The position numbers were made by a program, and so were the translations under genes. A stretch of DNA of 64,000 nucleotides from Microbacterium foliorum (lineage in GTDB: Bacteria > Actinomycetota > Actinomycetes > Actinomycetales > Microbacteriaceae). The number at the start of each line of letters is the position of its first letter. Position 1 is the first letter of the stretch. The DNA lies in NCBI RefSeq assembly GCF_003367705.1, contig NZ_CP031425.1, positions 3,348,001-3,412,000 of the forward strand, written 5' to 3'. Under the pieces are notes generated by a model. The model made no database searches and was not told where the DNA came from. It worked only from the letters and a program-made list of their open reading frames with translations. Positions 41,638-48,932 of the stretch are shown here, piece after piece.

Positions 41638-42711
41638 ATGCAGCAGGTCGAGACGAAGGCGCCCCGGCGCTCCCGTCTTGCCGCCGATCTCGCACTGCTC
41701 GCAGTGATCGGCCTCGTGCTCGTCGCCGCGCTCGGAGCCGGCGGAGCGACGCTGTACCGCCAGTTCTACGGTCCCTCCGCGTTCGTCGTGCGCTACCTCG
41801 ACCTCCTCTCGGAGGGACGAGCCGCCGACGCCCTCCGCGTGCCCGGCGTCGCGATCGACCGCGAGACCCTGCAGAGCGCGGGCATCGGCGCGACCGCCTC
41901 CGAAGCGCTGCTGCGGCACTCCGCGCTCGCGCCGCTGACCGACGTCGAGGTCGTCTCAGAGGAGTCGGACGGCGACGGGACCGCCGTGACCGTCTCGTAC
42001 CGCGCGGGTGATCATGAGGGAACCACGACGTTCGCGGTCGCGCAGGACGGATGGGCCGGGGTCACCCCCAACTGGCGCTTCACGACGAGCCCCCTCGCCG
42101 TGGTCGATCTCACGTTGCGCGGCGCCGACCAGTTCGCTGTGAACGGCTTCGAGATGGATCGGCGTCAGGTGTCGCCCGCGGGCGCGGAGGCCGCACCGCT
42201 CGACCCCCTGCCGCTGCTGGTGTTCACCCCCGGGCTGTATGCCGTGACCGTCGACACCGCCATCGCGAAGTCCGACGGCGTCGGCGTCCTCGCGGACAGC
42301 CCCCTCGCCACGACCCCCGTCGATCTGCAGACCGATCCGACCGAGGAGTTCGTCTCGGTCGTGCAGCAGCGGGTCGAGGAGTTCCTCACCGCGTGCACGT
42401 CGCAGCAGGTGCTGCAGCCCACGGCCTGCCCGTTCGGCCTCGAGGTGTCGAACCGCATCGCCTCGCTGCCGACGTGGTCGATCGCCGATCAGCCGCAGGT
42501 GACCGTGGTTCCCGACGGCGGCCACTGGAAGATCCCGCCGACGGATGCCGTCGCGCACGTCGAAGTCAAGATCCGCTCGCTCTTCGACGGCTCGATCCAG
42601 GAGGTCTCGGAGGACGTGGCCTTCCAGGTCGACGGCTCGGTCACCATCCTCCCCGACGGCTCGGCGTCGATCCGCATCGGCTCTCCCGGCGAGGACGAGC
42701 CCGAGGACTGA
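41638..42711 (+). CDS. Hypothetical membrane-anchored extracytoplasmic protein
   Basis: 357 residues. One N-terminal membrane helix (LALLAVIGLVLVAALGAGG) after a basic stretch, then an extracytoplasmic region. Residues 50-130 resemble a cystatin/NTF2-like pseudo-domain (AFVVRYLDLLSEGRAADAL, VTVSYRAGDHEGTTTFAV), as in DUF4878-like proteins, and the second half is beta-rich with two cysteines (TACTSQ and TACPFG). No catalytic motif. Divergent from the helicase, convergent with the CopD/CtaG gene. Confidence 0.7.
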   Translation: MQQVETKAPRRSRLAADLALLAVIGLVLVAALGAGGATLYRQFYGPSAFVVRYLDLLSEGRAADALRVPGVAIDRETLQSAGIGATASEALLRHSALAPLTDVEVVSEESDGDGTAVTVSYRAGDHEGTTTFAVAQDGWAGVTPNWRFTTSPLAVVDLTLRGADQFAVNGFEMDRRQVSPAGAEAAPLDPLPLLVFTPGLYAVTVDTAIAKSDGVGVLADSPLATTPVDLQTDPTEEFVSVVQQRVEEFLTACTSQQVLQPTACPFGLEVSNRIASLPTWSIADQPQVTVVPDGGHWKIPPTDAVAHVEVKIRSLFDGSIQEVSEDVAFQVDGSVTILPDGSASIRIGSPGEDEPED

Positions 42712-42772
42712 CACCGAGCCGGTGCGTCAGCACGTCAGGCCGCGTCGTGCGCTGCCAGCACGTCAGGCCGCG

Positions 42773-44782
42773 TCAGCGCGTCGCGCGCTCGACGTCGCGG
42801 CGGTCGCGCTCGGCGAGGGCCGCGAGCTTCGCGTTGTACTCCTCGAGCTCGGCCTCGCCGGTGCGGTCTGCATGCCGATCCCGGCGCTTCTGCAGCTTGG
42901 TGTCGCTGCGGCTCCACTGGATCGCGACGGTGATCGCGAGGATCAGTGTCGGGATCTCACCGATCGACCACGCGATGCCACCACCGATGTACTGGTCATC
43001 CATCGGCGAGGGACCCCAGGTGCGCCCCATCGAGCCGAACCAGTCCGCGACCATCAGCCCCTCCTGCATCATGATCGCGACACCGAAGAACGCGTGCATG
43101 GCCATGATCGCGATGAGCGTGATGAGCCGCCCGGGGTACGGCAGCCGGTAGGGCACGGGGTCCGCGCCCACCAGGCTCATCACGAACAGGTAGCCCGAGA
43201 TCAGGAAGTGCGCGACCATCCACTCGTGACCGAGGTGCTCGTACATCGACCAGCGCACCAGATCGGTGAAGTAGAAGGCCCACAGCGACAGGATGAAGAT
43301 GCCCGCCGCGACGAACGGATGCGTGACCACCCGCGAGAACGGGGAGTGCACCGCCCACATGATCCACTCGCGTCCGCCGCGCGTGCCGTCGTCGCGCTTG
43401 TGGATCGCACGCAGCGCCAGGGTGATCGGTGCTCCCGAGACGAGCAGCAGCGGGATCGCCATCGACAGCATCATGTGCCCGAGCATGTGCACGCTGAACA
43501 GGTACTCCTGGTAGGCGTTGATCGGCCCGCCCGTGACCCAGAGCAGCAGCAGCATGCCCAGCACCCAGAACACCGTGCGATGGATCGGCCACCGGTCGCC
43601 ACGGCGACGCAGCCGGCGCACACCCGCCAGATAGAGGAACAGGCCGAAGCCGACGGCGACCAGCCAGAGCACGTCGATGTCCCAGGCGGTGAACCAGCGG
43701 TCGATCGTGAACTCGGGCGGCAGCGGGGAGCGCGTGAGGTTCTCGGCGGGAGTCTGCACGAAGGCCTGCTCCTCGCCGGTCGGCGGGGGTGTGCGCGCGA
43801 GGGCGGCGGCCGCCCCCGACGCGAGGCCCATCAGCGTGATCTCGCCGAGCACCAGCATCCAGAACCAGCGCGATGCGTTCGCGCCGTCGAGGCGGGGGAT
43901 CAGACGGATGCGGTACCAGGCGCCGAACAGGCCCATGGCTGTGAGCAGCACGACCTTGAGGAGCAGGATCGTGCCGTACGGCGTCCACAGCTGCGAGATG
44001 TCTCCGAGCGCGACGAACGAGCGGGCCACCCCCGAGACCGCGACGACCACGAAGGCCGCGATCGCGAGGCTCGAGTAGCGACGCACCAGGTCGGCGGTGC
44101 GGATGCCCGAGCGATCGCGCAGGATCACGACGAGCAGCAGACCGCCGAGCCAGACCGCCGCGCCGATCGTGTGCAGCAGGATCGAGTTCACCGCGATGTT
44201 GTGACCCGCGAGATCGCCCGAGTGCCCCTGGGTCGCCAACGGCAGGAAGGATGCGGCGGCGAGCAGCGCCGTGATGAGCGTGGGGGTCCAGGTGCGCCAG
44301 GCGAAGGCCAGCACGGTGATGATCGACCCCATGATCGTCGTGATCAGCCAGGACTGCCCCAGCGGCAGCTCGAGCAGGAACCGGCCGAGCTGTTCGCCGA
44401 ACTCCCGCTCGGCGCTGAGCTGCGGGTTGAACGCGGCCATGAAGGTGAAGAATCCGCCGATGCCGGCGGAGACCGTGAAGACGGCCGCCCCGGCCGACGC
44501 GACGTTGAGGGCGGTGTCGAACGACTTCTCCTCGCTGCGCAGCGCGAACAGCGCGAGCACGAGGGATCCGAGCATCGCCGCCGAGGCGATGTTCATGACC
44601 AGCTTGGCGATCGGCGTCGCCCAGCGCACGAACGGACCGGGATCCTGCAGCAGCAGCGGTGCGGCTCCGCCACCGATCACGAGAGCGGCGACGACCGCGA
44701 TCAGACCGCCCGCGAGCAGCAGACCGATGCCCGCCGCGCGATACGCGGAGCGGGTCGGGGTCTGCGCGACACGGGCACTCAC
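42773..44782 (-). CDS. CopD/CtaG fusion: copper resistance and cytochrome oxidase assembly protein
   Basis: 669 residues with about 14 membrane helices. The first part (about 20-340) is a CopD copper-import/resistance-type domain; the second (from about 370) is caa3_CtaG, with conserved histidines in EYLFSVHMLGHMMLSMAIP and MVAHFLISG. Fusions of this kind are typical of actinobacteria and are thought to deliver copper to cytochrome c oxidase. No oxidase genes lie in the window. Confidence 0.92.
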   Translation of the reverse strand: MSARVAQTPTRSAYRAAGIGLLLAGGLIAVVAALVIGGGAAPLLLQDPGPFVRWATPIAKLVMNIASAAMLGSLVLALFALRSEEKSFDTALNVASAGAAVFTVSAGIGGFFTFMAAFNPQLSAEREFGEQLGRFLLELPLGQSWLITTIMGSIITVLAFAWRTWTPTLITALLAAASFLPLATQGHSGDLAGHNIAVNSILLHTIGAAVWLGGLLLVVILRDRSGIRTADLVRRYSSLAIAAFVVVAVSGVARSFVALGDISQLWTPYGTILLLKVVLLTAMGLFGAWYRIRLIPRLDGANASRWFWMLVLGEITLMGLASGAAAALARTPPPTGEEQAFVQTPAENLTRSPLPPEFTIDRWFTAWDIDVLWLVAVGFGLFLYLAGVRRLRRRGDRWPIHRTVFWVLGMLLLLWVTGGPINAYQEYLFSVHMLGHMMLSMAIPLLLVSGAPITLALRAIHKRDDGTRGGREWIMWAVHSPFSRVVTHPFVAAGIFILSLWAFYFTDLVRWSMYEHLGHEWMVAHFLISGYLFVMSLVGADPVPYRLPYPGRLITLIAIMAMHAFFGVAIMMQEGLMVADWFGSMGRTWGPSPMDDQYIGGGIAWSIGEIPTLILAITVAIQWSRSDTKLQKRRDRHADRTGEAELEEYNAKLAALAERDRRDVERATR

Positions 44783-44819
44783 ACGTCAAGCCTAAGCCGC
44801 GCTGTCGTGGTGGGAGCAC

Positions 44820-44853
44820 GAAGGCCGCCCCCGACGCATCGGGAGCGGCCTTC
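44820..44853 (-). terminator. Terminator hairpin after hup
   Basis: GAAGGCCGC/GCGGCCTTC (44820-44828 with 44845-44853) extended by the inner CCCGA/TCGGG stem to an almost continuous 14-bp hairpin, 15 bp past the hup stop. It could serve both this gene and transcription entering from the CopD promoter side. Confidence 0.75.
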
Positions 44854-44867
44854 GAACAGGAGCAGTC

Positions 44868-45155
44868 TTACTTGACGGCAGCCTTGAGCTTGGAACCAGC
44901 GGTCACCTTGACGCGGTGGCCGGCCGGGATCTTGATCTCGGCACCGGTCTGCGGGTTGCGTCCCGTGCGAGCCGCGGTCGCGACCTGCTCGAACGAGATC
45001 CAGCCCGGGATCGAGACCTTGCTGCCCTTGGCAACAGCGTCGGAGACCGAGGAGAACAGCGCGTCGAGGACACCCGAGACGGTGGCCTGGCTCTGGCCGG
45101 TGGCAGAAGCGATGCTCGCGACGAGCTCGGTCTTGGTGATGGACTTGTCAGCCAT
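44868..45155 (-). CDS. hup: HU-family DNA-binding protein
   Basis: 95 residues, the short bacterial HU form without the lysine-rich tail of mycobacterial HupB. Begins MADKSITKTELVASIASATG; the DNA-binding arm region is TAARTGRNPQTGAEIKIP, the signature of HU/IHF. Bends and compacts DNA. Monocistronic with a clear terminator. Upstream there are 460 bp without a gene, including repeats. Confidence 0.97.
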   Translation of the reverse strand: MADKSITKTELVASIASATGQSQATVSGVLDALFSSVSDAVAKGSKVSIPGWISFEQVATAARTGRNPQTGAEIKIPAGHRVKVTAGSKLKAAVK

Positions 45156-45615
45156 GTCATCCTCCAGCGACGAGTGTTCCGTCGCATCGTTGTGTGTGTC
45201 GGGGCGGACGCCCCTGGTCGAGTGACCGCCTTGAATGTATCAACGACCACCCACATTTCCGCGTCATTTCGCGGGTTTTGGGGTTTTGGGCGGCGTGTCG
45301 TGGTGCAGAAGTGACGAATGTGACTCGTGAGACGTCGATTCCGCTCTCCGCGTGTCCGCGCCGCGTGGGCTCGCCGCGTCGCTCTCGCCGCGTGGGCTCG
45401 CCGCGTGGGCGTAGAACTCCCCGACGGGCGGAGAACTCGGCGTGAGGCGGAACGACAGCGCGACAGCGTCCTCCCGACGGCGAGAAGTCCGCCACAGGCG
45501 GAGGGCTGTCCGACGGGCGGCGAGCTCCCCGACGGGCGGAGAACTCCCCGACGGGCGGAGAACTCCCGCCAGGAGGTCAGCCCACTGGGGAGAAGTCCGC
45601 CCGAGACCGTGCTCC
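45156..45615. repeat. Gene-free 460 bp: hup upstream region and GGCGGAGAACTCC repeats
   Basis: The first 170 bp presumably carry the hup promoter; I could not pick a firm -10/-35. From about 45350 the sequence becomes repetitive: GCGTGGGCTCGCCGC is repeated, and from 45410 the unit GACGGGCGGAGAACTCCCC occurs several times, with GGCGAGAAGTCCGCC and GGGGAGAAGTCCGCCC variants at 45479 and 45588. The same repeat family recurs at 46.5-46.9 and 47.8 kb. Confidence 0.75.
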
Positions 45616-46440
45616 TCACGCCGCGAGATGACGCCGCTGCGCGACAGCGGCGAGAATCAGGCTCTGCACCTCAGGCCATCCGTGCATCAGCTGCTCATAG
45701 CCGATGCGGATCACGTGATACCCCCGGAGCATCAGTTCGGCGTCGTGGGCGATATCGCTCGATCGCTGCGGCCCGACGTGGTGTCCGCCGTCGATCTGGA
45801 TGACGAGTCTCTCGCCGATGAGAAAGTCCACCCGGTGGCCGAGGATCCACACCTGCGGGACGATCGGCACGTTCAGCCATCCGAGCCTCGTCCGGAAGAT
45901 CGTCTCGGTGCCGGCATCCGCGAACGGCGTCGCCTCGCTCAGCATCCGACGTGCCTGCGGCGTCAACGACGCCTCCGCAAGCACATCCGGGTCCACGACG
46001 CGCTGTCGCAACGCCGACTCCCAGGTCGCGAGCGCGTCTTCGTGCGACTGGCATCGCGCCACCAGGATCAGCGCGTTCTCGAGCGAGTCCTCGAGCAGAT
46101 CCGGATCTCGCGGAAAGGTCGGCCGACTCCAATGGACGACTCCTCGCGCCGAGTTCGCGTGCCCCGACTTCGCAGGAGCGGCGACGTGGACCGCGGGTGC
46201 CGACGTCACCCAGAGCCCTTTCCGAGCGCAGACGGTGATGCAGCTGATCACCACGCCTCGCTTGGCTGCGGCGACCAGCATCGGATCCGCACCGCGAACC
46301 GCCACCCACCCCCGGCAGACCGAGAACACGCGGCCCTCGCGGACCGCGCGTCGCAGTGCATGCTCGGTCACCCCGTCTCTCCGCAGGGTCCGAACGCGGG
46401 CGACCCCTCCTCTTTCGCCGAGTGCCGCTTCCACATCCAT
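45616..46440 (-). CDS. DUF559 domain protein with AbiEi-type N-terminal region
   Basis: 274 residues from the ATG at 46440; in-frame starts exist further upstream. The first 80 residues are a winged-helix region (ALGERGGVARVRTLRRDGVTEHALRRAVREG, then VCRGWVAV) as in AbiEi-type antitoxin domains. The C-terminal 100 residues are a DUF559/Vsr-like nuclease fold with VDFLIGERLVIQIDGGHH as the PD-(D/E)XK core. This pair is common in actinobacteria and its function is unknown. Repeats of one family lie directly on both sides. Confidence 0.8.
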   Translation of the reverse strand: MDVEAALGERGGVARVRTLRRDGVTEHALRRAVREGRVFSVCRGWVAVRGADPMLVAAAKRGVVISCITVCARKGLWVTSAPAVHVAAPAKSGHANSARGVVHWSRPTFPRDPDLLEDSLENALILVARCQSHEDALATWESALRQRVVDPDVLAEASLTPQARRMLSEATPFADAGTETIFRTRLGWLNVPIVPQVWILGHRVDFLIGERLVIQIDGGHHVGPQRSSDIAHDAELMLRGYHVIRIGYEQLMHGWPEVQSLILAAVAQRRHLAA

Positions 46441-46942
46441 CCGTCGATGATGCCGTTCGGGCAGCATCCGCACGGTCGTGCATCTCAGCATCTGTGAATG
46501 ACATCGCGGTCGCCCGCCTCGTGCAGGAGCTCTCGTGAACATAGCTCCCTCCCCGACCGGCGGGGAACTCCCCGACGGGCGGAGAACTCCCCCACCGGCG
46601 GAGAACTCCGGCCAGGGAGTCCGCCCACCGCGGAGAAGTCCGCCCCATGACGCGGGGGACCAGAGGGGGGACCAGACCGGCGGAACTCCCCCACCGGCGG
46701 AGAACTCCCCCACGGGCGGAGCAATCGGGCCAGGGAGTCCGCCCACCGGGGAGAAATCCGCCCCATGACGAGGGGGACCAGAGGGGGGACCAGACCGGCG
46801 GAACTCCCCCCGGCGGAGAACTCCCCGACCGGCGGAGAACTCCGGCCAGGGAGTCCGCCCACCGGGGAGAAGTCCGCCCCATGACGAGGGGGACCAGCCC
46901 GGCGGAGGAGTCCGCCCGGACGCAGGGGCAGGCGCTGCGGCG
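46441..46942. repeat. Gene-free 500 bp of degenerate tandem repeats
   Basis: From about 46545 to 46920 the sequence is three diverged copies of a unit of about 115-130 bp. Each consists of several GGCGGAGAACTCCCC elements, then CAGGGAGTCCGCCCACC, GGGGAGAAGTCCGCCCC, and ATGACG-GGGGGACCAG. GC bias keeps several frames open through it, but codon content does not look like a gene. Confidence 0.8.
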
Positions 46943-47482
46943 TCAGGGCTCGGCAGGCGTCGCGGAGAGTGCGCCGTCGTCGTCGCGGGCCGCTGCCGCT
47001 GCTGCTCGGCGCGTCGCGCGACGGGTTCGCGTCTCCTTCGAGAGCGGATAGCGGGCATCGAGTCGCGGTTCGAGGACGATGCGGCGCAGCGCAGTGAGGA
47101 TCGCGTACCCGCCCACCCAATATGAGAGGAAGAGCACGACCCCGTACGAGAACGTGAAGCTGAGCAGGGTGCAGACGATGCCCACGCCGACGTACAGCCA
47201 CGTCCAGGCGTGCGCGATCCGATCACGCGAGGCCTGCTGCTCGTCCGCCCGCTGCTGCAGCGAGTCGACACGACTGCTGAGCATCTCATCATCGATCTCG
47301 GCGAACAGGTCTCGCACGGGCACCTGCAGCGCATCCGCGACCAGTGACAGCGTCTCGAGACTGGCATCCTGCCCGGCCTCCAGCCGCTGCACGGTTCTGA
47401 GCCCTACGCCGCTCTCGTTCGCGAGCCGTTCCTGTGTCCATCCCTGCGCCTGGCGCAGAGCGGTGATCCGTGTCGTGTTCAT
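46943..47482 (-). CDS. XRE-type helix-turn-helix protein with two membrane helices
   Basis: 179 residues from the ATG at 47482; the ATG at 47491 is in frame but only one base from the GAGGAG ribosome site, while this start is at a normal distance. Residues 1-60 are an HTH_3 DNA-binding domain (RQAQGWTQERLANESGVGLRTVQRLEAG). Two membrane helices (AWTWLYVGVGIVCTLLSFTF, VVLFLSYWVGGYAILTAL) and a basic Ala-rich tail follow. This is the common HTH plus 2TM (DUF2975-like) layout of membrane-tethered regulators. Target unknown. Confidence 0.83.
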   Translation of the reverse strand: MNTTRITALRQAQGWTQERLANESGVGLRTVQRLEAGQDASLETLSLVADALQVPVRDLFAEIDDEMLSSRVDSLQQRADEQQASRDRIAHAWTWLYVGVGIVCTLLSFTFSYGVVLFLSYWVGGYAILTALRRIVLEPRLDARYPLSKETRTRRATRRAAAAAARDDDGALSATPAEP

Positions 47483-48009
47483 GTTCTCCATGCTCCTCAG
47501 CACCTGCGATCGGCCGCCACGCCACCGGGCCGCCACCTGGCCGCCACTCCTCCGCCATCAGCCCGCCATCGCCCCGCCGCCGCCCGCCGCATCCATGGCC
47601 ATCGCACCCGCCTCATCCAGGTGTGTCAGATCACCTTCGCACGGCGACGGAGCTGCCGCCCGTCCGGCGATGGGGCTGCCTGCCCGTCCGACGGTGGGGC
47701 TGTCCGCCCGTCCGACGGTGAAGCTGCCGCGCGTCCGGCGGCGAAATCCCCGATTGGCGGATGACTTCGGGCGCAAGGATCAGCCGACCGGGGAGAAGTC
47801 CGCCCATCAGCGGGACAGCCACACGGGCGGGGCAGCCACACGAGCGGAGACGGCGAAAGGGGCGGGACAACCACCACGAGCGGAACAGCCACACGAGCGG
47901 AACAGCCACACCGGCAGGACAGCCACACGGACGGAGACGGCGAAAGGGGCGGGACAGCCACACGGACGGGGCAGCCACACCGGCAGAACAGCCACACGGG
48001 CGGAGACGG
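47483..48009. repeat. Gene-free region of short tandem repeats
   Basis: 47.66-47.74 kb holds three copies of a 24-bp unit (GGGGCTGCCTGCCCGTCCGA and variants), followed by one GGGGAGAAGTCCGCCC element at about 47793. From about 47815 to 48009 there are roughly nine copies of an 18-bp element (GGACAGCCACACGGGCGG and variants), broken up by two copies of CGGAGACGGCGAAAGGGGCG, whose third copy forms one arm of the rpsN terminator. Confidence 0.8.
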
Positions 48010-48047
48010 CGAAAGGGGCGAGGATCCGAAGATCCTCGCCCCTTTCG
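48010..48047 (-). terminator. Terminator hairpin of rpmB-rpmG-rpsN
   Basis: A perfect 17-bp stem (CGAAAGGGGCGAGGATC with its complement) closed, on the minus strand, by a TTCG tetraloop, 17 bp after the rpsN stop. No T-run follows, as is common in high-GC organisms. Confidence 0.85.
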
Positions 48048-48063
48048 GCTCGTCTGCTGAGAC

Positions 48064-48369
48064 TTACCAGCTCGACTTGGTGACACCCGGCAGCTCGCCA
48101 CGGTGTGCCATGTCACGGAAGCGGACACGCGAGATGCCGAACTTCGTGAGGACACCGCGGGGGCGGCCGTCGATGACGTCGCGCGAACGCACGCGAGCCG
48201 GCGACGCGTTGCGCGGCAGCTTCTGCAGTCCGACGCGTGCGGCCTCGCGGGCCTCGTCGGTGGCGTTCGGGTCGACCAGGGTCTTCTTCAGCTCGGCGCG
48301 ACGCTCTGCGTAACGCTCGACGATGACCTTGCGCTGCTCGTTGCGAGCGATCTTGCTCTTCTTAGCCAT
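48064..48369 (-). CDS. rpsN: 30S ribosomal protein S14, cysteine-free form
   Basis: 101 residues, the long S14 form that lacks the CxxC zinc pair (no cysteine at all). Ends with the conserved [19 protein letters not shown]. Many actinobacteria have a zinc-binding S14 in the main ribosomal cluster and a zinc-free copy elsewhere repressed by Zur. It follows rpmG and rpmB with minimal gaps, the alternate-ribosomal-protein cluster arrangement. Confidence 0.96.
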   Translation of the reverse strand: MAKKSKIARNEQRKVIVERYAERRAELKKTLVDPNATDEAREAARVGLQKLPRNASPARVRSRDVIDGRPRGVLTKFGISRVRFRDMAHRGELPGVTKSSW

Positions 48370-48372
48370 TGA

Positions 48373-48543
48373 TCAACGCTCCTCTCGGAATTCGACGTGC
48401 TGACGGATGACCGGGTCGTACTTCTTCAGCACGAGACGGTCGGGGGTGTTGCGGCGGTTCTTCTTCGTCACGTACGTGTAACCCGTACCTGCCGTCGAGC
48501 GCAGCTTGATGATCGGACGTACGTCCTGAGCCTTCTTGGCCAT
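48373..48543 (-). CDS. rpmG: 50S ribosomal protein L33, cysteine-free form
   Basis: 56 residues, too short for a simple length cutoff. Reads [20 protein letters not shown] to VEFREER, an L33 with no zinc-binding cysteines. Its ATG overlaps the rpmB stop (TAATG), and rpsN starts 4 bp after its end. Together the three form one operon. Confidence 0.95.
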   Translation of the reverse strand: MAKKAQDVRPIIKLRSTAGTGYTYVTKKNRRNTPDRLVLKKYDPVIRQHVEFREER

Positions 48544-48779
48544 TAGAGCTTCACACCCTTCGCCTGGAGGTCCTTGACCACGTTCTCGATGCCGCGGACG
48601 TCGATCACCTTGATGCCCTTGGCGGACACGTTGAGGGTGATCTTACGACCGAGCGAAGCGACGAAATAGGTCTTCTTCTGCACGTTCGGGTCGAAGCGAC
48701 GCTTCGTCCGGCGGTGCGAGTGCGAGACGTTGTGACCGAAGCCGGGAACAGCTCCTGTCACCTGGCACACTGCTGCCAT
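48543..48779 (-). CDS. rpmB: 50S ribosomal protein L28
   Basis: 78 residues. Conserved [26 protein letters not shown] with a single cysteine, and [19 protein letters not shown] at the end. First gene of rpmB-rpmG-rpsN, with a good ribosome site (AAGGAG, 7 bp before the ATG). A strongly folded 150-bp intergenic segment precedes it. Confidence 0.96.
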   Translation of the reverse strand: MAAVCQVTGAVPGFGHNVSHSHRRTKRRFDPNVQKKTYFVASLGRKITLNVSAKGIKVIDVRGIENVVKDLQAKGVKL

Positions 48780-48799
48780 GATGTGACTCCTTCTATACC

Positions 48800-48930
48800 G
48801 TGAGGCCGGACGGCCTCACCCAAGATCCCTTGTCTGCGCGCCACCCCCCATCGCCGCCCTGAGACACGCTCAGGGATCGGAACAGAGGGGGGAGCACACG
48901 AACTGCGCACAGGAGTGTGCGCAGACAAGG
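48800..48930 (-). promoter_or_regulatory. Multi-hairpin segment between aga and rpmB
   Basis: Four perfect stems occur in 131 bp: GTGAGGCCG/CGGCCTCAC (48800-48819), a long-range CCTTGTCTGCGC/GCGCAGACAAGG (48828-48839 with 48919-48930), CCCTGAG/CTCAGGG (48857-48875) and CTGCGCACA/TGTGCGCAG (48903-48924). The last one and the long-range stem share GCGCAG and cannot form together. Part is probably the terminator of the alpha-galactosidase gene and part the leader of rpmB; no Zur box is visible. Confidence 0.65.
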
Positions 48931-48932
48931 AG

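Noticed and set aside
45616..46440. Active defence system built from the DUF559/AbiEi protein
   Set aside because: No partner toxin or other defence gene adjoins it; the family is widespread and its role is unknown, so the label would be a guess.
45616..47367. 583-residue fusion frame of DUF559 with repeat-coded WGGLLPGGRTP sequence
   Set aside because: The N-terminal 300 residues are translated repeats, without ribosome site or composition of a protein; the gene is taken to start at 46440.
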